Below are positions 37,392 to 45,630 of a stretch of DNA of 64,000 bases, piece after piece. The notes under the pieces are model-generated. The model saw nothing but the letters and a program-made list of their open reading frames with translations, did not search any database and had not been told where the DNA came from. The translations under genes and the position numbers were made by a program. Position 1 is the stretch's first letter, and each line of letters begins with the position of its first letter. Origin of the DNA: Holophagales bacterium (lineage in GTDB: Bacteria; Acidobacteriota; Thermoanaerobaculia; UBA5066); contig JADJZB010000029.1 in assembly GCA_016719485.1 (NCBI GenBank), positions 124,001 through 188,000 of the forward strand. Reading direction: 5' to 3'.

Positions 37392-38306
37392 TCACGGCTC
37401 GCGCCGGGCCGCTCTCGCTTCCTCGAGCTCCTCGGGCGTTCTCGGCCAGTCGTCCTTCAGGAGGCGCGAGAGCGCGCGGTCGGCGAGGAGCCTGCCGCCC
37501 GTCTGGCACGCGGCACAGTAGTTCGCCTCGTTGGCGGCGTAGACGAGCCGCTGCACCGGGTCTCCGCACACGGGGCACGGCCGGCCGTACTTGCCGTGGA
37601 CGGCGAAGTCCGGGCGGAAGGCTGTGACCTTCTCGGGGAACCGGTCCCCCGCTTCCTCGCGGAGCTTCCCGAGCCACGACTTCAGCGTCGATCGCGTCGC
37701 CTCGAAGAGTCTCGCCACCTCGTCGTCGCGCATCTTCTGCGTCAGCGCGAACGGGGAGATCCCCGCCGCGTGCAGGATCTCGTCCGAGTACGCGTTCCCG
37801 ATGCCGCTGAAGAGGCGCGGGTCGGTCAGCGCTCTCTTGACGGTGTGGCTCTCGGAGCGCAGGGCCGCTGCAAACGAGGCGGTGTCGGCCTCGAGCGGCT
37901 CGATCCCCCCGCGCGAGAGGGCCAGGAGCTCCTCCTCGGTCGCGACGACGTGCAGCGCCGCCCTTTTCTTCGGGCTCGCCTCCGTCAGGAGAAGCGTGGC
38001 TGCCTGCACGTCGAAGGCGGCGAGCCCCACCTTCTTCGGCACGGGCGCCTGCACGGCGTCCTTCCAGTGGAAACGCCCCGCGATCATCAGGTGGACCGCG
38101 AGGAACGGCCCGCCTTCGAGCTCGAAGACGACCCGCTTGCCGAGCCTGCGGAATCCGCGGATCACCTTTCCCTCGGCGGACGAGAGCGGCGGAGAGACCG
38201 TCCGGAGGAGGAATGGCGAGGCGAGGCGGACCCTATCGAGCGTCCGCCCTGCGAGCCTCCGGGTCAGGTGCTCGACGTAGAGCGCGACGTCGGGGAGCTC
38301 GGGCAC
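37392..38306 (-). CDS. Formamidopyrimidine-DNA glycosylase family protein (Fpg/Nei)
   Basis: This is a 304-residue DNA repair glycosylase/lyase. It begins MPELPD, so that removal of Met exposes the catalytic proline, with Glu next to it. The helix-two-turn-helix (DPRLFSGIGNAYSDEILHAAGI) is intact. The zinc finger reads CPVCGDPVQRLVYAANEANYC then CQTGG, with both cysteine pairs present. The arginine usually found in the finger loop (GGR) is Asn here, and the sixth residue of the opening motif is Asp rather than Glu, so substrate preference may differ from MutM. It removes oxidised bases. The stop is followed at 2 bp by the upstream membrane protein gene on the same strand. Confidence 0.92.
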   Translation of the reverse strand: MPELPDVALYVEHLTRRLAGRTLDRVRLASPFLLRTVSPPLSSAEGKVIRGFRRLGKRVVFELEGGPFLAVHLMIAGRFHWKDAVQAPVPKKVGLAAFDVQAATLLLTEASPKKRAALHVVATEEELLALSRGGIEPLEADTASFAAALRSESHTVKRALTDPRLFSGIGNAYSDEILHAAGISPFALTQKMRDDEVARLFEATRSTLKSWLGKLREEAGDRFPEKVTAFRPDFAVHGKYGRPCPVCGDPVQRLVYAANEANYCAACQTGGRLLADRALSRLLKDDWPRTPEELEEARAARREP

Positions 38307-38307
38307 G

Positions 38308-39219
38308 TCACCTCGGCACTTTCGTCAGGACGAAGTAGATGATCGCGTGTGCGAAGCCTGCCCAGATCAGGGCGAACGCGAGAATGCCCCACGGCCTCTT
38401 CTCGGAGTGCGCCACCATCGCCGCTCCTCCCCCGGGGAGGAGCCTCACGATGACCGACTTGCCGCGGTGCTTGGGCACCAGGCCCCCCTTCGCGGCGTCC
38501 CAGAGCCCGATGGCGGTGACCGTCTCTCCGGGCGCGATCACTTTCTCCGTCAGCGTGCAGGCCGAGAAGTCCGCCGCGGTGGACACCTTCATCCGCATGT
38601 CTTTTCGCACCGAACCGTCGTCGTCGGACATGGCGTCGTCCATCGTCGAGAGCATCGCGCCGATCTTCGTGATTCCCATCTCCGTGAACTCGGTCGATCC
38701 GACGTAGCGGATCGCCCGGTCGAAATCGCCCGGGTCCTTCATCTCCTTCTCGGGGAATTCGCTCAGGAGGCTGAAGCCGAGGAGGTGGACGCCCCCCCGG
38801 TTCGATCGGATCACCGAGGGAGCGAGGGCGAATCCGGCGAGCGTGGAACCGCCGGGGCGCTCGTGGCCCTTGGAATCGACCGTGGACGGGTTCTTCGCGT
38901 CGTACTCGTAGGCGACGCAGGGCCGTCCGCTGAACGGCGCCTCCAGCGGCGCGCCGAGCGGCTCGATCGGGCCCCAGACCGCCTCCTCCTTCCCGTCCTC
39001 GAGGGGAAGGCCCTGCTCGGCCCGCTTCAGCGCGCCCGCGTCGCCCGAGCCGAAGATCACCGCCTTCAGCTGGGAGACGACCATGACGAGGCCGAGCGCC
39101 CCGAAGCCCGCGAGGATGAGCGCCGGCACGGTCTCGACCTTTCCCCAGAGGAGGTAGAGGTAGCCCCCGAAGAGGCCGAGAAGGACGACGGCGGCGATGG
39201 CGCAACCCTTCTTGATCAT
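38308..39219 (-). CDS. Membrane protein with GIDE-like domain
   Basis: This is a 303-residue protein with two N-terminal membrane helices (about 7-24 and 33-55), a soluble middle part and a C-terminal helix (about 278-297). The middle part (VWGPIEPLGAPLEAPFSGRPCVAYEYDAK) resembles the GIDE domain of membrane-bound RING E3 ligases such as MUL1, but no RING finger follows. Bacterial proteins with this domain are known and uncharacterised. A long acidic stretch (TMDDAMSDDDGS) lies in the loop. It starts just ahead of the glycosylase gene on the same strand; the functional link, if any, is unclear. The domain name is from pattern memory and moderately sure. Confidence 0.65.
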   Translation of the reverse strand: MIKKGCAIAAVVLLGLFGGYLYLLWGKVETVPALILAGFGALGLVMVVSQLKAVIFGSGDAGALKRAEQGLPLEDGKEEAVWGPIEPLGAPLEAPFSGRPCVAYEYDAKNPSTVDSKGHERPGGSTLAGFALAPSVIRSNRGGVHLLGFSLLSEFPEKEMKDPGDFDRAIRYVGSTEFTEMGITKIGAMLSTMDDAMSDDDGSVRKDMRMKVSTAADFSACTLTEKVIAPGETVTAIGLWDAAKGGLVPKHRGKSVIVRLLPGGGAAMVAHSEKRPWGILAFALIWAGFAHAIIYFVLTKVPR

Positions 39220-39340
39220 GGCTTCTCCCTCTCGTCGCGCCGGGCGGCGCTCGCATTCCTCGATTCACCTGGATGTTGGCGGCGGAGTCTACCCGCTCGG
39301 CATACTCTTTCGCATGCGGCCGCCGCCGCGGGAGGACGCC

Positions 39341-40345
39341 ATGGAATACCGAAACCTCGGACGCTCGGGCCTGAAGGTCTCCCCCCTCTGCCTCGGGACG
39401 ATGATGCTCGGCCGCTGGGGAAACACCGACGAGACCGCGTGCGTGAGGATGGTCCACCGCGCGCTCGACGCGGGGATCAACTTCGTCGACACCTCGAACA
39501 ACTACGGCGAGGGCTCGTCGGAGGAGATCGTCGGGAAGGCGCTCGCGGGACGTCGGAACCAGGCCGTCCTCGCGACGAAGGTCTGGTCGCGGATGGGCCC
39601 GGGCGCGAACGAGCAGGGGCTCTCCCGCAAGGCGATCCAGGAGCAGGTGGAAGCGAGCCTGCGACGGCTCGGGACCGACGTCATCGACCTCTACCAGATC
39701 CACCGTCCCGACCGGACGACGCCGTGGGAGGAGACGCTCGCGACCCTGACGGATCTGGTGCGCCAGGGAAAGGTGAGGTACGTCGGCTGCTCGACGAGCC
39801 ACGCATCCGATCCCGGCATCAGCCCCTGGACCGTACGCCTCGAAGCCTGGGAGCTCGTGGAAACGCTCTGGCTCTCGGAGAGGCACGGGTGGGAGCGGTG
39901 GATCTCTCTCCAGCCTCCCTACTCGATCCTCCGCCGGACGATGGAGGTCGACCACTTCCCGGTCACGCAGCGTTTCGGCCTCGGCAACCTCGTCTGGAGC
40001 CCGCTCGAAGGGGGCTGGCTGACCGGCAAGTACCGCAAGGGGCAGGCGAATCCCCTCGACACGCCCCGGGCCGTCAAGTGGGTTGGAGACCTCGGCAACC
40101 CGAAGTTCGCGCGGAGGATCGAGGTCGTCGAGGAGCTGTTACGGCTCGTGGAGGAGAAGGGAACGTCGCTCGCGCGCTTTGCGCTGAAGTGGACGCTCCG
40201 GAACCCTGCGGTCACGTCGACGATCATCGGACCGCGGACGCTGGATCAGCTCGAGGACGCGATCGCCTCGCTCGGCGTCGTCGTCTCGGACGAGGACACG
40301 GCGCGCGTCGACGCGCTCGTCCCGCCGGGGACGAGCGCGCTCTAG
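39341..40345 (+). CDS. Aldo/keto reductase
   Basis: This is a 334-residue AKR-family oxidoreductase. The N-terminus YRNLGRSGLKVSPLCLGTM is typical. The catalytic tetrad is visible: D in FVDTSNNYGEG together with its Tyr, Lys in VLATKVW, and His in YQIHRPD. The NADP-binding end has AVTSTIIGPRTLDQLED. It reduces carbonyl compounds with NADPH; this branch (YhdN/GSP69-like) acts on small aldehydes and ketones. The ATG at 39341 follows GGAGG and is preferred over upstream in-frame starts. It stands alone and is convergent with the Arg/Gly-rich protein gene, 4 bp away. Confidence 0.93.
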   Translation: MEYRNLGRSGLKVSPLCLGTMMLGRWGNTDETACVRMVHRALDAGINFVDTSNNYGEGSSEEIVGKALAGRRNQAVLATKVWSRMGPGANEQGLSRKAIQEQVEASLRRLGTDVIDLYQIHRPDRTTPWEETLATLTDLVRQGKVRYVGCSTSHASDPGISPWTVRLEAWELVETLWLSERHGWERWISLQPPYSILRRTMEVDHFPVTQRFGLGNLVWSPLEGGWLTGKYRKGQANPLDTPRAVKWVGDLGNPKFARRIEVVEELLRLVEEKGTSLARFALKWTLRNPAVTSTIIGPRTLDQLEDAIASLGVVVSDEDTARVDALVPPGTSAL

Positions 40346-40349
40346 AGAC

Positions 40350-41456
40350 TCAGCCGGCTCCGCCCGAGTCAGAGCCCTGCGGCCCCGGGCCGCCCGGCCC
40401 GCCGCTTCCCTGCGGGCGGCCACCACCGCCACGACCACGGCGGCGTCGACGGCGGTTTCCGCCCTCGCGGCCCGCCCCGCCATCCGGCGGCGGCGGGGTA
40501 CCCTCGGCCCGGGGCGCCTGGGGCCGGCTCTGGGGACGAGGCTCCAGGGGCCTCGGGGCACCCTGCTGGGGCGCGCCGCCGGCCTGCTCGGGCCTGGGAC
40601 GGTCGTGCTGGGGACGATCGTCGCGGGGACGGTCTCCCCGCGGCCGGTCCCCGCGCGGCCGATCGCCCCTCGGACGCTCCCCCCGGGGCCTGTCGCCACG
40701 CGGGCGATCGCCCGACGGACGCGAACCACCCTGTTGCGGGGTGCCCTGCGGGGCTCCCGCCGGGCCCGGTGTGGCCTGGGGCGCGCCCGCCGCCGCGACC
40801 ATCGCCTCGCCCTGTGCCGCGCCCTCGGGCCGTCCTCCCCGGCCGCGGCCACGTCGCCGCTTCTTCCCGCGCCCTTCGGCCTCCGGCGCCGGGCCCCTCT
40901 GCGGCTGGGCCGGAGCCGGAGCCTCGCCGCCACGCGAGCGTCCCTTGTCCCGGTGCGCCCTGCGGCGGGCATCCTCGGCCTCGCGCTGCCGGCGCTTCTC
41001 TTCCTTGCGCTTCTCTTCCTCGACCTTGCGGGCCGCCTCGCGCAGCGCCTCTTCCGCCCGCCAGGCGGTGTCGATCTCGTCCGCCTCGGCCTTCTCCTCC
41101 TCCGAGAGGACGGAGCGGAAGGCCACGACGATCTCGGAGCTTTCCGCCTGGGCACGGATCGCCTCGACGAGGCGCGCCCTCACGGGCGTGTGCGCCTCGT
41201 CGGCGACGAGGGGAACGGCGGCTCGTTCCGCAAGGACCATCCTCGTGAAGAAAACCTGCTTCTCTTCCTCCGGCTCGGCCCCCTTCACCGTCAGCACGTA
41301 GAAGTCGCGGTCATGGTCGAAGTCGTTCCCGACCATGCGGAAACGCGGCAGGGCCTCGTGCACGAGCTCGGCCAGCACTTCGAGGTACTTCTCTCCGAGC
41401 TCCCAGGTCTGCTCCATGGAGACGACCCGGTCCCGGAACATCTTCGGCATCGCCAT
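40350..41456 (-). CDS. Arg/Gly/Pro-rich protein with pentapeptide repeats
   Basis: This is a 368-residue protein. The first 125 residues look folded (FRDRVVSMEQTWELGEKYLE, RMVLAERAAVPLVADEAHTP). A charged helix/coiled coil (about 125-175; REAARKVEEEKRKEEKRRQR) follows. The second half is disordered and very basic, with a run of GDRPR pentapeptides and an Arg-Gly tail. Such RGG-type tails bind RNA in bacteria and eukaryotes, as in RNase E or Rho insertions, so an RNA-linked role is plausible but unproven. I do not recognise the folded part. Two ATG codons (41456 and 41450) could serve as start. It is convergent with the aldo/keto reductase gene. Confidence 0.7.
   Translation of the reverse strand: MAMPKMFRDRVVSMEQTWELGEKYLEVLAELVHEALPRFRMVGNDFDHDRDFYVLTVKGAEPEEEKQVFFTRMVLAERAAVPLVADEAHTPVRARLVEAIRAQAESSEIVVAFRSVLSEEEKAEADEIDTAWRAEEALREAARKVEEEKRKEEKRRQREAEDARRRAHRDKGRSRGGEAPAPAQPQRGPAPEAEGRGKKRRRGRGRGGRPEGAAQGEAMVAAAGAPQATPGPAGAPQGTPQQGGSRPSGDRPRGDRPRGERPRGDRPRGDRPRGDRPRDDRPQHDRPRPEQAGGAPQQGAPRPLEPRPQSRPQAPRAEGTPPPPDGGAGREGGNRRRRRRGRGGGGRPQGSGGPGGPGPQGSDSGGAG
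40591..40715 (-). repeat. Degenerate 15-bp tandem repeat encoding GDRPR units
   Basis: About eight copies of a 15-base unit encode GDRPR, GERPR or DDRPQ. The units are imperfect at DNA level but regular in period. They lie in the disordered half of the Arg/Gly-rich protein. Copy number is likely to vary between strains. Confidence 0.7.
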
Positions 41457-41529
41457 TCGCGGTGGTCCTCGTCCGCGCGCATCGGGCGCACGGGGTCGCG
41501 AGGAGTCTAGCCGGTCCCTCCGGAACCCG

Positions 41530-42654
41530 TCAGGGTGCGATTCCGCCCAGAGAGAGGATCGTCCGCGCGTGCGCTTCGGGCGTGAAGCGTCGGCCGAGCG
41601 CGACGGCCCCCGCGCCGAGGCGTTCCGCGAGGCCCTCGCGGACGAACCGGAGCAGGGCCGCGGCGAGGGCACCCGCGTCGCCTGGCGGGACCAGGAGACC
41701 GGATATTCCATCTTCGACGACGACCGCGAGCCCGGGGACGTCCGACCCGATGACGGGACGGCCGTGCGACACGGCGTCGGCGGCGATCCCCGATCCGGTC
41801 GCGTGACGGTAGGGGCAGACGACGGCGTCGCACGCGTCGAAGAGGAGTCCACGCTCCTCGGCCGGGAGGAATCGAAGGAAGAGTCGGACCCCCGCCGGGA
41901 CGGGACGGGACTCGAGACGCTTCGCCTCTCCCCACGGCTCTCCCGCGAGGAGGAGCACCGCGTCCGGAACCGCACGTCTCGTGGTCGCGAACGCCTCGAG
42001 AAGGACGTCCCACCCCTTGTACGGCCGCAGGAGTCCGCTGAAGAGGAACACCGGTGCGCCCTGCGGGAGGCCGAGGCGCGCCCGCGCCTCGCCCCTCGGG
42101 ACGGGCAGAACCGGCTCCGACGGGTGGGGCACGAGAACGGCCCGGGCCTCGGGTACCTCGCAGCGCGCCGTCGCGAGGTCTCCGGCATTCTGGACGGCGA
42201 GGACGTCGGCCCTCCGGAGCGCGAGGCGGGCGAGCGCCCTTCGGGGCGCGCCCGCCTCGTGGTCGGCGAGGTTGTGGCAGAGGAGGACGCGGACCGCGTC
42301 CGGAACCTCGGCGCGGTGGGAGGCGAGGAAGAGGGCGAGGTGCGGCGCGAAGACCGACGTCCAGAATGCCGCCACGACGAGGCCCGCCCCCCGCTGGGCC
42401 GCGACCTCGGCCGCGCGCCGGAACGAGAGCGGGTCGAAGCCGTCGAGAAGCGCCGCGACCTCGAGGTCGGCCGGGAAGGCGCCGTCGCCGCGGTCCGCCT
42501 CGCCCGGATAGAGCGCGCGCGGGTACATCCGCGAGAAGGTGATGACGAGGGGCGGCTCGCCGAGACGAGTCATCGCCCGCGCGAGCCTCACCGTCTGGTC
42601 GGCGATGCCGCTCCGCCACGGCGGGACCGGCCCGATGAGGACGACCTTCGTCAC
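41530..42654 (-). CDS. Glycosyltransferase family 4
   Basis: This is a 374-residue GT-B glycosyltransferase. The N-terminal domain opens with LIGPVPPWRSGIADQTVRLARAM split at a turn, the donor-side start of GT4 enzymes. The C-terminal domain has FLFSGLLRPYKGWDVLLEA, PYRHATGSGIAADAVSHGRP with its acidic/Gly pattern, and GLLVPPGDAGALAAAL. It transfers a sugar from a nucleotide donor, probably to a surface glycan or lipid. The GTG start overlaps the stop of the rRNA methyltransferase gene by 4 bp, although the two functions are unrelated. No other sugar genes lie near, so the acceptor is open. Confidence 0.9.
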   Translation of the reverse strand: MTKVVLIGPVPPWRSGIADQTVRLARAMTRLGEPPLVITFSRMYPRALYPGEADRGDGAFPADLEVAALLDGFDPLSFRRAAEVAAQRGAGLVVAAFWTSVFAPHLALFLASHRAEVPDAVRVLLCHNLADHEAGAPRRALARLALRRADVLAVQNAGDLATARCEVPEARAVLVPHPSEPVLPVPRGEARARLGLPQGAPVFLFSGLLRPYKGWDVLLEAFATTRRAVPDAVLLLAGEPWGEAKRLESRPVPAGVRLFLRFLPAEERGLLFDACDAVVCPYRHATGSGIAADAVSHGRPVIGSDVPGLAVVVEDGISGLLVPPGDAGALAAALLRFVREGLAERLGAGAVALGRRFTPEAHARTILSLGGIAP

Positions 42655-43826
42655 CGCGAAAGGAGGAACGCCTTCAGGTACTCGGTCTCGGGGCAGTCGA
42701 TCGAGACCGGGTGATCGGGCCCGGCGCCGCGCCGCTCGAGGATGCGCGCCGGCACCCCGGCGTCGAGCGAGGCGGCGAAGAGGACCTTCTGGAAGAGGTC
42801 CGTCGAGACGGGGCCCGAGCAGGAGCAGGCGAGGAGCAGGCCACCCGGCGCGAGGAGCTTCAGCGCGAGGCGGTTCACGTCCTTGTAGCCCCGGCAGGCG
42901 CGATCGACGTCGGGCGTCTTCTTCGCGAAGGCGGGCGGGTCGGTGACGACGACGTCCCACGACTCGCCCCGGGCCACGCGGGAGCGAAGGTCCTCGAACG
43001 CGTCCGCCGCGACCGTCTCGACGCGAGAGAGATCCTGCCCGTTGGCGACGTGGTTCTCGCGGGCGAGCGCGAGCGCCGGCTCGGAGACGTCGACGTGGGT
43101 CACGCGCGAGGCGCCGCCGGCCAGGGCGGCGACGCCGAAGGCTCCCGAGTAGGAGAAGAGGTTGAGGACGCTCCGCCCCGCGGCGAGACTCCGGACGAGG
43201 TGGCGGTTCTCCCTCTGGTCGAGGAAGAAGCCGGTCTTCTGTCCGCCCGCGAGGTCGGCGACGTAGGTGACACCCCTTTCCCGGAAGGGGACGCGACCAG
43301 GCGGGGGGGCTCCCGCCAGGAGCTCGTCCTCGAGAGGCAGGCCCTCGCCGTGGCGGCTCGCGAGGTCGTTGCTCTGGAGGATCGCCGTCTGCGGCAGCAG
43401 CTCCCGAAGGGCCGGCAGCCAGAGAGGCCGTGCCGCCTCCGTACCGGCCGTCGTCGCCTGCACGACGAGAACGTCCCCGTACCGGTCGACGACGAGACCT
43501 GGCAGGCCGTCTCCCTCGGCGTGGACGAGACGGTAGCCGTCCGTTTCCGCGGGTACGAAGCGTTCGCGGAGCCTCGCGGCGGCCTCCAGGCGCGCTCTCA
43601 CGAACGCCGCGTCGATCGGCCCGTCGTCGAACCTCCAGATCCGGGCGGCGATCGAGGAGCGGGGGGAGGCGAACCCGCGGCCGAGGAGCGCGCCGGACGC
43701 GGCACGGACCTCGACCTCCTCCGCGGCAACTGACGGGTTCCCCGAAAGGGCGCGAGAGAAGACCCACGGGTGGCGGCGGCGGGCGGCGTCGTCGCGTCCC
43801 GGTCTGAGGAAGATCGGCTTCAGCAT
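42651..43826 (-). CDS. rlmI: Class I rRNA large subunit methyltransferase, RlmI type
   Basis: This is a 391-residue SAM-dependent RNA cytosine methyltransferase. An N-terminal PUA domain (LKPIFLRPGRDDAARRRHPW, about 1-75) is followed by the EEHEE and Rossmann domains: DLAGGQKTGFFLDQRENR, SVLNLFSYSGAFGVAA, VDVSEPALALA, VVTDPPAFAK and the catalytic cysteine in LLACSCSGPV. The expected target is a 5-methylcytosine in 23S rRNA (C1962 in E. coli). ATG 43826 is chosen over an upstream extension because it gives the normal PUA start. It overlaps the glycosyltransferase gene and is divergent from the coiled-coil gene. Confidence 0.9.
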   Translation of the reverse strand: MLKPIFLRPGRDDAARRRHPWVFSRALSGNPSVAAEEVEVRAASGALLGRGFASPRSSIAARIWRFDDGPIDAAFVRARLEAAARLRERFVPAETDGYRLVHAEGDGLPGLVVDRYGDVLVVQATTAGTEAARPLWLPALRELLPQTAILQSNDLASRHGEGLPLEDELLAGAPPPGRVPFRERGVTYVADLAGGQKTGFFLDQRENRHLVRSLAAGRSVLNLFSYSGAFGVAALAGGASRVTHVDVSEPALALARENHVANGQDLSRVETVAADAFEDLRSRVARGESWDVVVTDPPAFAKKTPDVDRACRGYKDVNRLALKLLAPGGLLLACSCSGPVSTDLFQKVLFAASLDAGVPARILERRGAGPDHPVSIDCPETEYLKAFLLSR

Positions 43827-43879
43827 GCGATTCGCGAGTTTAGGCGGGAGGGGTTGGCCGGTGTACGCTTTCGGAGCCG

Positions 43880-45031
43880 ATGGAGCTCGTCCTCGCCCTC
43901 CTCCTCGCGGTGGCCCTCGTCGCGCTCGCCACCACCTGGAGCGCCCTCCGCACGGAGCGTGCGCGGGTGCGCAGGTCCGAGACCCGACTCGCCCCGGCCC
44001 GTCCCGAATCCGCTCCCGCCCAGACGACGGCCGTTCCTGGGGAGCCGCATCCGGAGGGAAAAAACACCGCCGAGCCCCTCCCACCCCGACCCGGGCCTCC
44101 GTCACTCCGGGTCCTGCCGGTGAAGGGGTCCCTCTCGCTCGAGCGTCTCGCGGCGGCTCTCGAGCCTCCTGCCGCTCGCCTCGCGACGAGCATCGAGGGG
44201 TCGGAAGCGGCCCTCTCGGCCGCCGCGGAACGTCTCAGGACGCCGATCCCTCCTTCGGCACCCGTCCCCGAGCAGTGGGAAATCACCGCCCCCGAGCTCG
44301 ATGCCGAGGGCGTCGAGAGAGCGCTCGCGACCGCGGAGCGGATCTCGGACGAGCGCTCTCGCCTCGCCGACGAGGTCCGAAGCCTCCGGTCCGCCCTCGA
44401 GCGCGTCGCCTCGCTCGACGGAGGGCTGGCCCGGGGCCTCACGGAGCTCTCGCGCAGCGCCGACGCCCTTCTTCCCTTCGCCTCGTCCCTTTCCGGCCTC
44501 GCTGACCGGGCCAACCTCCTCGGCCTGAACGTCTCGCTCCTCGCCGCCCGCGCCGGCGACGCCGGGGCGCCCTTCGAGGAAGCCGCAGCCGAGCTTCGCG
44601 GCCTCTTCGAGGAATCGCGGCGGCTCTCGCGAGAGCTCTCCGAGGCCGCACGCCGGACCAACGGCGGCGTGAGAAAGGTGGCGACGTTCGTCGAGGAGTC
44701 GGCGGGCGCCGCGGCCTCGGGACAGGAACGCGGGGGACTGGCTTGCGAACGCCTCGGGACGCTCGACGGCCTCTGCGAGCAGCTCGAACGCACGCTCACC
44801 GAATCGATCCGCTCGACCCGGGCCGCTTCCGACGAGGGGGCGATCCTCTCGCGGCGGCTCGAGGCCGCCCGCACCTCGCTCGAGGCCCGCGCCGCGGAGG
44901 CGGCCCGATTGCGCGCCGACGCGGAAGCCGCGCGCGCCGCGCTCCGGTCGACCGTCGAACGGATCGAGGCTCTGCGTCTCGACGGAGGGGCGCTGCACGC
45001 CGCCGTCGTCCGTGTCACGTCCACCGCTTGA
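43880..45031 (+). CDS. Membrane-anchored coiled-coil protein with degenerate chemoreceptor-like hairpin
   Basis: This is a 383-residue protein with one N-terminal membrane helix (about 2-19), a Pro-rich spacer (about 40-80) and a long helical region to the end. LADRANLLGLNVSLLAARAGDAG (about 211-233, split by a turn) closely mirrors the signalling tip of methyl-accepting chemotaxis proteins, where [23 protein letters not shown] is usual, and is followed by a degenerate version of the FAVVADEVRKLAERS stretch. No ligand-binding domain is present. It may interact with a CheA/CheW array or be a structural derivative. GGAG precedes the ATG. The TPR gene follows 35 bp downstream and is probably co-transcribed. 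Confidence 0.72.
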   Translation: MELVLALLLAVALVALATTWSALRTERARVRRSETRLAPARPESAPAQTTAVPGEPHPEGKNTAEPLPPRPGPPSLRVLPVKGSLSLERLAAALEPPAARLATSIEGSEAALSAAAERLRTPIPPSAPVPEQWEITAPELDAEGVERALATAERISDERSRLADEVRSLRSALERVASLDGGLARGLTELSRSADALLPFASSLSGLADRANLLGLNVSLLAARAGDAGAPFEEAAAELRGLFEESRRLSRELSEAARRTNGGVRKVATFVEESAGAAASGQERGGLACERLGTLDGLCEQLERTLTESIRSTRAASDEGAILSRRLEAARTSLEARAAEAARLRADAEAARAALRSTVERIEALRLDGGALHAAVVRVTSTA

Positions 45032-45066
45032 CACCGGGAAGGCACGTTCCCAGACTTCGAAGACCG

Positions 45067-45612
45067 ATGCCGACCGACACGCTCTCTCCCGAAGTCGTCC
45101 TTTCCGAATGGCGCACCGGCAATCTCGAGGATCTCGTCGAGCTGGGAATCTCGGCCGCGAAGGCGGGTGAGTACGAGCGGGGACTCGTCTTCCTCGCAGA
45201 GGCCTATCGCCACGTGGGCAAGGACCAGCATCGCCTCTCGGGGCCGCTCCTCTCGTTCTACGGCCTCTGCCTCGCGCTCCACAGGGGACGCATCAAGGAG
45301 GCCGCCGAGTTCTGCTGGCTGGGCGTCGAGAAGGACCACTACAACCCCGACGTCTACCACAACATGGCGCGCGTCTGGGTGGCGGGACGGAGCCGTCGCA
45401 AGGCCGTGGAGGCGCTCGAGAAGGGCCTCGCGCTCGACCCGAAGCATCCCGGGCTGAGGCGCCTGATGACCGAAATGGGAATGCGGAAGGCACCCGTCAT
45501 CCCGTTTCTCCATCGCGACAACCCTCTCAACGTCTCGCTCGGAAAGATGCGCAGGCGGCAGAGCGAAGCGAAGCCTCCCGGCGGTCCCGGCTCCTCCCGG
45601 ACCTCGCGCTGA
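45067..45612 (+). CDS. Small TPR protein
   Basis: This is a 181-residue protein with about three tetratricopeptide-like repeats (LVELGISAAKAGEYERGLVFL, AEFCWLGVEKDHYNPDVYHN, KAVEALEKGLALDPKHPGLR). A basic, Pro-rich tail follows (KMRRRQSEAKPPGGPGSSR). No signal peptide or enzyme motif is present, so it is a cytoplasmic adaptor. It follows the chemoreceptor-like coiled-coil gene by 35 bp on the same strand and may be its partner. Its stop lies in a hairpin shared with the convergent methyltransferase gene. Confidence 0.78.
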   Translation: MPTDTLSPEVVLSEWRTGNLEDLVELGISAAKAGEYERGLVFLAEAYRHVGKDQHRLSGPLLSFYGLCLALHRGRIKEAAEFCWLGVEKDHYNPDVYHNMARVWVAGRSRRKAVEALEKGLALDPKHPGLRRLMTEMGMRKAPVIPFLHRDNPLNVSLGKMRRRQSEAKPPGGPGSSRTSR

Positions 45613-45630
45613 GGCGCCCGTCGGTCAGCG
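45607..45630. terminator. Bidirectional hairpin containing both stop codons
   Basis: CGCTGA (45607-45612) and TCAGCG (45625-45630) are perfectly complementary around a 12-base loop. The left arm ends in the TGA of the TPR gene and the right arm holds the stop (TCA on this strand) of the convergent methyltransferase gene. No T-run follows. Confidence 0.35.

Noticed and set aside
41530..43826. Surface glycan gene cluster
   Set aside because: Only one glycosyltransferase is present and its neighbour is an rRNA methyltransferase; no other sugar genes lie nearby.
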